A stretch of DNA of 64,000 bases from Flavobacteriaceae bacterium (GTDB taxonomy: Bacteria > Bacteroidota > Bacteroidia > Flavobacteriales > Flavobacteriaceae): positions 62,001 to 126,000 of the forward strand of contig JANQMD010000049.1 of assembly GCA_028280265.1 (NCBI GenBank), read 5' to 3'. A model generated the notes under the pieces. The model was not told the origin of the DNA. It was given only the letters and a program-made list of their open reading frames with translations, and did not search any database. A program made the position numbers and the translations under genes. Below, one piece after another: positions 9,188-17,059 of this stretch. Within the stretch, counting starts at the first letter, position 1, and every line of letters starts with the position of its first letter.

Positions 9188-9233
9188 CTCTACAAAGTTC
9201 TTAACTCCAAAAGAACTTTGTAGAGTTTTTTCT
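9188..9233 (+). terminator. Intrinsic terminator downstream of tmRNA
   Basis: Perfect 15-bp inverted repeat, CTCTACAAAGTTCTT at 9188-9202 and its complement at 9211-9225, with an 8-nt loop and followed by TTTTTT. The primary transcript therefore carries about 150 nt beyond the mature tmRNA 3' end. Confidence 0.85.
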
Positions 9234-9340
9234 CTAATCCTTTTGAAAATACTACAATAAGGACTTCAAATAAGTTTGAATTCTTTTGTTTAGAATGCAA
9301 TTAAAACACAAAAAGGATTTATCATGCTTAAATTAAAAAA

Positions 9341-9365
9341 GCCTTCAATTATTCAAATTGAAGGC
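9341..9365 (-). terminator. Intrinsic terminator of the heptad-repeat lipoprotein gene
   Basis: A 10-bp stem, GCCTTCAATT / AATTGAAGGC, with a 5-nt loop, flanked on the minus-strand 3' side by TTTTTT. It lies 30 bases after the lipoprotein stop codon. Confidence 0.75.
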
Positions 9366-9394
9366 AATTAAAAAATATTGTTTAGTAAAGTAAG

Positions 9395-9883
9395 TTATTT
9401 CTTGTCTTTTTTATGGTCTGCCTTCATATTTTCATGATCTGTAGACATAGAATCATGTTCTCCCATTATTTTCTCTCGATGACTCGCCATGATTGATCGC
9501 TCAGCTTCAAGCATTTCGTTTTGTTTTTTAGCCTCTTCGTTTGTTATTTCTCCATTTTTATGTTTCGCTTCAAGTTCTGCATGCTTTTTTACCAAGGCAG
9601 CATGCTCTTCAATTAACTTCTGATGTCTTTCTATAAGTTTGTTGTGCTCAGCTTCAACCTTAGATTGAATGGAGTCTTTTTGAGATAACTTTGAATGGCT
9701 CTCAGACCATGCATTGTGCTCTGCCTCCAGATCTGCATGACTTTTTTCTAATTTAGAATGCTCACTCACTAGTTCAGCGTGTACTTTGGATATTTCTTCA
9801 TGTAGTTTCTCATCAAGTTTTGATTTACAAGAAACAAAGGAAAGCCCAAAGGCTATAAATAATAAAAGGACGTTTGATTTCAT
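9395..9883 (-). CDS. Lipoprotein with a long histidine-containing heptad coiled coil
   Basis: 162 residues from ATG 9883, which gives a lipoprotein signal (LLLFIAFGLSFVSCKSK); an upstream in-frame ATG at 9925 would bury the signal and is rejected. The mature protein is almost entirely coiled coil. In two long blocks a histidine recurs every seventh residue (for example HAELVSEHSKLEKSHADLEAE and HNKLIERHQKLIEEHAALV), and a third block has spacings of 8, 7 and 7. No enzyme domain is present. A periplasmic spacer or metal-binding rod, loosely like Lpp, is conceivable but unproven. It is a single gene with its own terminator. Confidence 0.7.
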   Translation of the reverse strand: MKSNVLLLFIAFGLSFVSCKSKLDEKLHEEISKVHAELVSEHSKLEKSHADLEAEHNAWSESHSKLSQKDSIQSKVEAEHNKLIERHQKLIEEHAALVKKHAELEAKHKNGEITNEEAKKQNEMLEAERSIMASHREKIMGEHDSMSTDHENMKADHKKDKK

Positions 9884-9974
9884 GTTGATATAATTTTTGT
9901 GAATTTTAAAAATACTAAAAATCAATTATTTAACATAAATAAAAACCTAAATTTTATTTCCTTGTAATATTGCA

Positions 9975-10124
9975 ATGCTTTCACATCTGCTAATGTTCAC
10001 TTTTATATTAGATTCATTCATCTGGATATTTAGCAAATTTTATCTTCAGACAGCTAAGGTAAGTCCTGAGGAATACGATTATCTAGCATTCTTTTTTCAA
10101 CCAAAAATTAACTACAAAAAGTAA
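9975..10124 (+). CDS. Possible 49-residue small protein
   Basis: ATG 9975 to TAA 10122-10124. The first half is hydrophobic (LLMFTFILDSFIWIF) and the second half polar with a lysine-rich end. It occupies the only free stretch between the lipoprotein promoter region and the 3' end of the TolC gene. No family is recognised and no good promoter was seen, so it may be chance. Confidence 0.25.
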   Translation: MLSHLLMFTFILDSFIWIFSKFYLQTAKVSPEEYDYLAFFFQPKINYKK

Positions 10125-10133
10125 AAAGCTTTT

Positions 10134-11555
10134 CTAAAATACTTGTCCTCTATAATATTCCAGAACTCGAGTTCTTAAGATATAATCATATTTTGCAATG
10201 GATAAGTTGATTTTTGCATTTTCCAGATTATTCTTACTGGTGATATAAGCAAGAAAATTAGAAACCCCATTGTTAAATCTTGTTTCATTAACTTGATATG
10301 ATTTTTCATAAGCTTCAACTTGTTTGCTCAAGCTTTCGTATCTGTAAAAAGCTGCTTCCATATCAAAATGCACCTGTTGTATCGCATTTTTAATCTGTAG
10401 TTGTGTTCTTTCTAAAGCTACCAGAGATTCTTCAATTCTAATTTTTCCTAAAGCAACATTATTTTTTGCTCTAAAACCATTAAAGATGGGTACTCTGACT
10501 GAGAATCCAATTACGGAATTTAGGTTGTTTTCAAATTGATCCAAATAACCAATAGGGTTTGCGTTAAAGGATTTCTGTTCTCTAAGTACAGGAACATTCT
10601 GATTGTTAATTGACACAAAATCACCCGTTTCTACAATGGAGGTTCCTGTTTCCGTAAAAGTCTGTGCAACACTAGAATAATTGGTATTCATTCCCCCAAA
10701 AACTGAAATCTCAGGCATGTATTGAGTTCTTGCAACAACCACTCCTTTTTTAGCTGCTTTTACTCTTAATTCACCTGCTTTAAATGTTGCTAAATTATTT
10801 AGTGCATCTTTATACACCTGATTGAAAGTAAGTTGGTACTTTTCCATTCCTAACAAAATACTTTCTATGTTAACATCTAAGGTTTCATCTAAATTCAATA
10901 ATTGAATTAAGTTCAATTTTGCATTATTTAGGGCAATTTTTGAATTTAAAATATTGGTCTCATCCTGTGATTTTTGCCCTAACAAATCTGTGTAATCAGC
11001 AGGGTTAGATCTCCCCTCTTCATACATATCTTTCTGAATCTTCAGCTGATTGTTAGTAGCCACTAATCTTAGTTTGTTCAATTCTAAAACATCTTGACTA
11101 TTCAATACTTGTAAATAGGCAAGTGTAACTGACAATACAAGATTTTGTTTTTCCTGCTCAACTTCCATAGAGGCTGCCTGTGCATTCAACTGTTGCTGTT
11201 TCATTGTATTTAGCAATCGAAATCCATTGAAAACAACAGCATTAAGGCTTAAATTAGCATTGGAAAAAGTTAATCTCTGATTGATAAAATCATTCGTAAA
11301 AGGATCAATACTTCTCCCGTTATTTACCCCAGCATTATAACTTCCATTGACACTGGGTAACATATTCAATACAGACTGCCTTTTGTTAACCTTTGCAGTC
11401 TTCTCACGAATCTTAGATGATTCTAGTGTTAAATTGTTCTCTAGCGCGATTTGAATACAACTCTCTAAAGTATAAGTTGTTTCATTTTGACCACTAACGA
11501 TTTTGGGCAAGCAACAACATATAATGAGTATATAAAAGAGATATCTTTTGATCAT
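10134..11555 (-). CDS. TolC-family outer membrane efflux protein
   Basis: 473 residues with a signal peptide (YLFYILIICCCLPKIVSG). Two outer-membrane-efflux-protein repeats are visible: YTLESCIQIALENNLTLESS at the mature N-terminus, and the second repeat around residues 330-470 (IGFSVRVPIFNGFRAKNNV, then NNGVSNFLAYITSKNNLENA). It would form the outer-membrane exit duct for the adaptor and ABC permeases encoded upstream. It is the last gene of the seven-gene minus-strand operon, 11 bases after the second ATPase. The cargo is not evident. Confidence 0.9.
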   Translation of the reverse strand: MIKRYLFYILIICCCLPKIVSGQNETTYTLESCIQIALENNLTLESSKIREKTAKVNKRQSVLNMLPSVNGSYNAGVNNGRSIDPFTNDFINQRLTFSNANLSLNAVVFNGFRLLNTMKQQQLNAQAASMEVEQEKQNLVLSVTLAYLQVLNSQDVLELNKLRLVATNNQLKIQKDMYEEGRSNPADYTDLLGQKSQDETNILNSKIALNNAKLNLIQLLNLDETLDVNIESILLGMEKYQLTFNQVYKDALNNLATFKAGELRVKAAKKGVVVARTQYMPEISVFGGMNTNYSSVAQTFTETGTSIVETGDFVSINNQNVPVLREQKSFNANPIGYLDQFENNLNSVIGFSVRVPIFNGFRAKNNVALGKIRIEESLVALERTQLQIKNAIQQVHFDMEAAFYRYESLSKQVEAYEKSYQVNETRFNNGVSNFLAYITSKNNLENAKINLSIAKYDYILRTRVLEYYRGQVF

Positions 11556-11566
11556 AACTTGTTCTT

Positions 11567-12244
11567 TTAAGGTGTGATGATTTTTCCGTCCAGCAAATTC
11601 ACAATTCTAGTTCCGTAAGAAGCATTTTCTTCAGAATGGGTCGCTTGTATAATGGTAACCCCTTCTTTATTCAATTCAGAGAAAAGTTCCATGATCTCTT
11701 TACTCTGTTTGGAATTCAAATTCCCTGTAGGTTCATCTGCCAAAATAAGTTTTGGACTAGCTACCAAAGCTCTGGCAATCCCCACCAATTGCTGCTGTCC
11801 CCCACTTAACTGCTCAGGAAACAAATCTTTTTTCCCCACGATATTAAATCGGTCTAGCATATCGGCAACCATGGCTTTACGCTCAGAAGACTTCACTTTC
11901 TTGTAAAGTAAGGGTGTTTCTATATTTTCTTGAACGGTTAATTCATCAATCAGATGATAGGCCTGAAATACAAATCCAATGTATTCTTTATACAATTTAG
12001 ACCGGTTTCTTTCTTTCATTTTATGAACATCTTGATCTAGAAATGTGTAGTCTCCGCTAGTAAAAGCATCCAACATTCCAATACAATTTAATAAGGTCGA
12101 TTTTCCAGAACCTGAGGGCCCCATTAAAGAAATAAACTGACCTTCATGAACAGTTAAGTCAATCTCATCTAGTATGCTAATTTGATTTCCTCCAGATTTT
12201 ACGACCCGAGAAGCCTGCTGTATATTTAATAATCTTTGTGACAT
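11567..12244 (-). CDS. ABC transporter ATP-binding protein, MacB/LolD type (second copy)
   Basis: 225 residues. Walker A GPSGSGKST at about residue 43, Q-loop VFQAYHLIDELT, signature LSGGQQQLVGIARAL, Walker [12 protein letters not shown] and H-loop ATHSEE. The signature LSGGQQQL (where most LolD-like proteins have QR) and TGNLNSKQ are slight departures from the sister ATPase at 19498-20175. It energises one or more of the three FtsX-type permeases. It lies 9 bases from the permease upstream and 11 bases from tolC downstream. Confidence 0.9.
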   Translation of the reverse strand: MSQRLLNIQQASRVVKSGGNQISILDEIDLTVHEGQFISLMGPSGSGKSTLLNCIGMLDAFTSGDYTFLDQDVHKMKERNRSKLYKEYIGFVFQAYHLIDELTVQENIETPLLYKKVKSSERKAMVADMLDRFNIVGKKDLFPEQLSGGQQQLVGIARALVASPKLILADEPTGNLNSKQSKEIMELFSELNKEGVTIIQATHSEENASYGTRIVNLLDGKIITP

Positions 12245-12253
12245 CGTGATTCT

Positions 12254-14638
12254 TTATTCTGTTTTTATGCTATGAACTGGATTTGCTACGGCTGCTCTTA
12301 CAGCTCGAAGTCCAAGAGTAAATGAGGTGATGATAAGTGCAATCAATCCTGCTAATACAAACATCCACCACTCTAATGAGATACTAAATGCAAAGCTTTT
12401 TAACCAAGAAGACATGATATATCCAGCTAATGGAAGTGCTATAATTGCAGCAACGCCCACTAAGATGATGTAATCTTTAGATAATAAGAACACAATTCTT
12501 GAGATACTTGCACCCAATACTTTTCGTACTCCAATTTCTTTGACTTTTCGCTTTGCTGAAAATGAAATCAGTCCAAACAGTCCTAAGCATGAAATGAAAA
12601 TCGCTAGAATTGCTGTAATGTTTACCGATTGAAGGATTCCCTCGATCAATTGATATTGACCGCTTACTCTATCGGCTAGAGGTTCTTGTAAATATCGCTT
12701 TCTAGATGAAATAGTTGCAAATGCTGAGGCAATCATATTTTCGATATAGACTTCCTTACCTTCTGCTACACGTACTACTAAATATCGATGATCTTGTAAT
12801 CTTGCTCGATCTCTGTAGACATGAACCAAAGGTTCTATTCTTTCTTCTAAATCTTGATAATGAAAATCTTTCACAACACCCACAACTGGATATCCTGCGA
12901 AATCACTTCCTTTAAATTTTAATCGTTTGCCTTCTATAGACTTCCATCCAAAAGCTCTCATGGCAGCCTCGTTAATAATAACTGGATACTCATCTGGTTG
13001 ATCGATATTCTTATCAAAATTTCGTCCCTGAACTATGGGCACTTGCAGTGTTTTAAAATATTCATCATCTGCATAAGAGCGTCGCATTCTTACATCTGTA
13101 CCTTTCTCAGGATCATAATATGTCGAATAGTTAAAGTAGTAGTCAGATGGAATTGCTTGACTGGTAGAGACGCTTTTCACATATGGACTCGCCTCCAAAT
13201 CATTGACCAAGGAATTGAATTTCGACTTTGCTACATCAAGATTTTTGTAGTCTAGATCAATACTTCCCGCAATCACATGCTCACGCTGAAATCCAACATC
13301 AGCACTTTTCATAAAGCTGATCTGCCTATTCAAAATAATGGAAATACAAATACAAAGAATAGCAATACTAAACTGAACAATGATAAACGAATTTCTTAGT
13401 AAGAAGTTTCTCTTAACCTGATCTAGCTTCCCTTTCAATCCTAATGTAACGGGTATTTTGACGAAGCGTAAACTTGGGAAAACGGATACCATGATGGTCG
13501 ATAAAATTCCTACGACAAGAATTCCAAGGACAATGGGATAATCTCGTGTAATGTTGAATGAAATTCGACCAAATTCAGGTCCAAAAATATCATTCAATCG
13601 GGGTAAGTTGATACTGATGAAAAGCATTCCTGAAACTACGATTGATACAAACACAAGGATTCCATTTTCAATGAGGTATTGGATAATGACATTCTTTTTG
13701 CTGCTTCCCAAGACTTTTCGAACGGCAATAGTTTTAGTTCTACTCAGCATGGTCGATGTATTTAAGTTCAGCAGGTTCACCAGTATGATCAATAAAATAA
13801 AGAGCGATGCTGCAATGGAACAGCTAATAATAATATCGACCACAGGAATTGCATCCGTACGTAATTCTGAGAATGGTACAATAGCTACCGACTTAATCAC
13901 TGATGGATCATAATAATATTCTAACAAAGAGGCTTCAATACGAGATTCGACTTGCACTCGATCTGCATCTGGTTTCAGTTTGAAATACACTGGTGAAAAA
14001 CTATTATTCCAGTCGATTTGTCGTTTAAAAGTCGGGTTGTTCTTTAATAAAGTATTGGGTAGCAAAACTCCAAGTCTAAGGGATGAATAAGGACTGATAG
14101 GTTCTAAAACACCTGTTATTTTTAGGTTGAGTGTATCTGCACCAACCAAGGTTTTTCCTATGGGGTTTGCATCTCCAAAAATTTGTTGACTTACTTTATC
14201 GGTTAAGACAATGGAGTATTTGTCCTTTAAAGCTGTTTCAGAGTTTCCATATTTTAAGGGAAGATCAAATACTTCGAAGAACTCAGTGTCTGCGTAATCT
14301 GTTCGATGCTGAAAATCTTTACCATCAGTTTCTAGCCAGATATTTCCCCAACTATGTAAGTGCGTAGCGGCCTCAATATCCGTTGACTTACTCAATACTT
14401 CATCCATTAAAGGATAAGGAGTTTCGTTATAATCGTCTCCATTATTGAGGTAAGTTTTCACATATACAATTTGATCTTTTTCAAGAATCGGTGCATCTGC
14501 AATGTAATAGGCATATACAGAAAACAACAGAGTTAATACACTTGAAATTCCAATACTTAAGCCAATTAAGTTTAACAGCGAAAGTGTTCTGTTTTTCCAA
14601 AGGTTTCTTAATGATAATTTGATATGATTTACAATCAT
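12254..14638 (-). CDS. FtsX/MacB-type ABC permease (third of three)
   Basis: 794 residues with the duplicated Bacteroidota layout: N-terminal membrane helix (SLLNLIGLSIGISSVLTLLF), a periplasmic MacB core, three helices of the first FtsX domain near 270-390, a further helix near 420 (FIIVQFSIAILCICISIIL), a second periplasmic domain and a C-terminal FtsX domain (CLGLFGLISFSAKRKVKEIGVRKVLGAS). Such permeases do not form a channel in the inner membrane; they use ATP in a mechanotransmission mode to move periplasmic substrates through TolC. It lies 10 bases after the previous permease. Confidence 0.88.
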   Translation of the reverse strand: MIVNHIKLSLRNLWKNRTLSLLNLIGLSIGISSVLTLLFSVYAYYIADAPILEKDQIVYVKTYLNNGDDYNETPYPLMDEVLSKSTDIEAATHLHSWGNIWLETDGKDFQHRTDYADTEFFEVFDLPLKYGNSETALKDKYSIVLTDKVSQQIFGDANPIGKTLVGADTLNLKITGVLEPISPYSSLRLGVLLPNTLLKNNPTFKRQIDWNNSFSPVYFKLKPDADRVQVESRIEASLLEYYYDPSVIKSVAIVPFSELRTDAIPVVDIIISCSIAASLFILLIILVNLLNLNTSTMLSRTKTIAVRKVLGSSKKNVIIQYLIENGILVFVSIVVSGMLFISINLPRLNDIFGPEFGRISFNITRDYPIVLGILVVGILSTIMVSVFPSLRFVKIPVTLGLKGKLDQVKRNFLLRNSFIIVQFSIAILCICISIILNRQISFMKSADVGFQREHVIAGSIDLDYKNLDVAKSKFNSLVNDLEASPYVKSVSTSQAIPSDYYFNYSTYYDPEKGTDVRMRRSYADDEYFKTLQVPIVQGRNFDKNIDQPDEYPVIINEAAMRAFGWKSIEGKRLKFKGSDFAGYPVVGVVKDFHYQDLEERIEPLVHVYRDRARLQDHRYLVVRVAEGKEVYIENMIASAFATISSRKRYLQEPLADRVSGQYQLIEGILQSVNITAILAIFISCLGLFGLISFSAKRKVKEIGVRKVLGASISRIVFLLSKDYIILVGVAAIIALPLAGYIMSSWLKSFAFSISLEWWMFVLAGLIALIITSFTLGLRAVRAAVANPVHSIKTE

Positions 14639-14648
14639 TGTCTATTTT

Positions 14649-17048
14649 TTATTCTGTTCGTAAAGAATCTACAGGGTTCGATGTAGCTGATCGTATCGCT
14701 TGATAACTCACTGTTACTAAAGTGATGAGTAATGCTCCTGTACAGGCAATCATAAAAACTGTCCATGAAATGTCTGTTCTGTAGGGGAACTTTTGTAGCC
14801 ACTGGCTCATCATCAGATAAGCGATAGGTGATCCAACAACTAGTGAGATGATTACTAATTTCAAAAAATCTTTCGATAGTAAAATCCACAATTGACTTAC
14901 GGAAGCGCCTAAGGTTTTTCGAACGCCAATCTCTTTTGTGCGTTGCTCAGCAACGAAAGAAGCTAAGCCAAATAATCCGAGGCAACTAATAAAAATGGCT
15001 AATAAGGTAAACACTTTAGAAAGGTTTGCCACCCGTTCCTCTGATCGGAATTTTTTTCCATATTCCTCATCGACAAATTGATAATTAAAGGGGACATTCG
15101 GAAAGTTTGCTTTAAAGGTGCTTTCAATAGCAGCCAAACTCTCCGCAGTATTTTTTTCTGGATTTAATCGAACATTGTAATAGCTTTCATTCCCATGTCG
15201 GTCAAACACATACATCGATTGTTTGACAGGAGTGTATGGTGATTGCATAATCATATCATCAATCACTCCGATAATTTTCATAGGTGGAAACGGATTTTCT
15301 TTATCTGGGTCTGTAAAAAACTTACCTACGGGATCTTTAATTCCCATATATTCCACAGCAGTTTTATTTAGCAGAATCGCTGTAGAATCACTTGGAAAGT
15401 CTCTTGAAAAACCTCTACCTTCAATAATCTTTAAGCCGAGTGTTTCTACAAATTCATAAGACACCGAAGTATGTGCAAAATCTTCTTGAAATCCAGGTGC
15501 TTTCCCTTCCCAATTGTAACCACTTCTGTTAGACCAAACATTGGTAGTAGGGCTGCTCATGGTTGCCATTTCAACAGCTCCTCCAGAGGCAATAAATTGA
15601 TTTCTCATAAAATCAGCTTTGCCAGCAAATTCACTACTCATCACGGGGATTTGAATCAGACCTTCTTTGTTATACCCAACAGGTCTGCTTTTTGCATAGT
15701 CTATTTGATTCATAACAATCATGGTTCCTATAATTAAGGCCACAGATACCGTAAACTGAGTGACAACCAATATCTTTCTCGGTAAGGCTGCATAACGACC
15801 TGTTTTAAAAGTTCCTTTCAAGACTGTTACAGGGTTGAAAGATGACAAATACAAGGCTGGGTAACTCCCTGCTAAGAATGCAGTAATCATGATAAAAAAT
15901 AATGACACGATCCAAAAACCAATACTCGTCCAAGGGAATTCGATAGACTTACTTGCAAGATCATTGAAACCATTCAGGAATAATAAGACCAATCCTATCG
16001 AAACTATAAATGAAAAGAAGACGATTAAGAACGACTCACTTAAAAATTGAGAGATTAACTGACCTCTTTTAGAACCAATCGATTTTCGAATCCCAACCTC
16101 AACAGCTCTTTTTTCAGATCTGGCTGTACTCAAATTTATAAAGTTGATGCAAGCGAGTAGCAATACAAAAAGACCAATAATACCAAACAACCATACATTT
16201 TCAATTCTACCACCAGTCTGCACTCCATTCTCGAAATTCGCATGCAAATGCCAATCCTTCATCGGAAATAAAAATATTTGTGGATTAAATTCTGCTTCAT
16301 CTGGTGCCAACCTTTTCTTTACATCAATAATCTTTGCAGTAACTGCTTCCATGGTTGTGTTCTCATGAATCTGAACATACATTTGGAATGAGTTATTTCC
16401 CCAAAACTTTTCAGATCGTTGTATCCATGGTCTTGAGCTTACGTAAAAATCCCATGGCATAATGTACTTCAAATCGTTAAATTCGGATGTAACAGGTAAA
16501 TCTTTATAGACTGCACTTACTGCAAGATCGTGTTGATTGTTAATTTTTAAAATTTTACCTATCGGATTTTCATCATTGAATAACGCTTTGGCAGTTGACT
16601 CTGCTATCATAATGGATTTCATTTCCTTTAAGCCATTTTTTATCCCAGAAATGATCTCTAAGTTCAACATTTCAGGAGCTCCTTCTTGCATGGCATTTCC
16701 TTGAAAGTTAATGTTGACATCTCCATACCTTAAATACCTTGGCTGATTCCAAGAGGACATTACAATGTGCTTAAAATTATCGCTATACTCTTTTCTTAAG
16801 GCAAATTCTAAAGGTCTTGGAATTGCTGGTCCTGTATCAACTTCTCCATTACTTGACTCATGCTGATAAATCTGAGCAATGGTTTCTTTGTTCTCAAAAT
16901 AATCGTTGTAACTCAACTCATCATTGATCCAGAGTCCAATCATAATGGTAGCAGTCATTCCAATTGCTAAGCCAGAAATATTGATCAATGAATATATCTT
17001 GTTTTTTAAAAGATTTCTAAGTGCTATTTTTAAATAATTCTTTATCAT
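14649..17048 (-). CDS. FtsX/MacB-type ABC permease (second of three)
   Basis: 799 residues, same architecture as its neighbours: N-terminal helix (SLINISGLAIGMTATIMIGL), MacB periplasmic domain, FtsX triad around 285-400 with the conserved INLSTARSEKRAVEVGIRKS segment, mid-protein helix (VTQFTVSVALIIGTMIV), second periplasmic domain and C-terminal FtsX (CLGLFGLASFVAEQRTKEIGVRKTLGAS). It is more similar in motif wording to the permease at 17060-19447 than to the third one, suggesting tandem duplication. It is separated by 10-11 bases from both. Confidence 0.88.
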   Translation of the reverse strand: MIKNYLKIALRNLLKNKIYSLINISGLAIGMTATIMIGLWINDELSYNDYFENKETIAQIYQHESSNGEVDTGPAIPRPLEFALRKEYSDNFKHIVMSSWNQPRYLRYGDVNINFQGNAMQEGAPEMLNLEIISGIKNGLKEMKSIMIAESTAKALFNDENPIGKILKINNQHDLAVSAVYKDLPVTSEFNDLKYIMPWDFYVSSRPWIQRSEKFWGNNSFQMYVQIHENTTMEAVTAKIIDVKKRLAPDEAEFNPQIFLFPMKDWHLHANFENGVQTGGRIENVWLFGIIGLFVLLLACINFINLSTARSEKRAVEVGIRKSIGSKRGQLISQFLSESFLIVFFSFIVSIGLVLLFLNGFNDLASKSIEFPWTSIGFWIVSLFFIMITAFLAGSYPALYLSSFNPVTVLKGTFKTGRYAALPRKILVVTQFTVSVALIIGTMIVMNQIDYAKSRPVGYNKEGLIQIPVMSSEFAGKADFMRNQFIASGGAVEMATMSSPTTNVWSNRSGYNWEGKAPGFQEDFAHTSVSYEFVETLGLKIIEGRGFSRDFPSDSTAILLNKTAVEYMGIKDPVGKFFTDPDKENPFPPMKIIGVIDDMIMQSPYTPVKQSMYVFDRHGNESYYNVRLNPEKNTAESLAAIESTFKANFPNVPFNYQFVDEEYGKKFRSEERVANLSKVFTLLAIFISCLGLFGLASFVAEQRTKEIGVRKTLGASVSQLWILLSKDFLKLVIISLVVGSPIAYLMMSQWLQKFPYRTDISWTVFMIACTGALLITLVTVSYQAIRSATSNPVDSLRTE

Positions 17049-17059
17049 TTCTAGTGTTT

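Noticed and set aside
14635..14889. 84-codon frame at the end of the second permease gene
   Set aside because: Shadow of the permease coding sequence in another frame.
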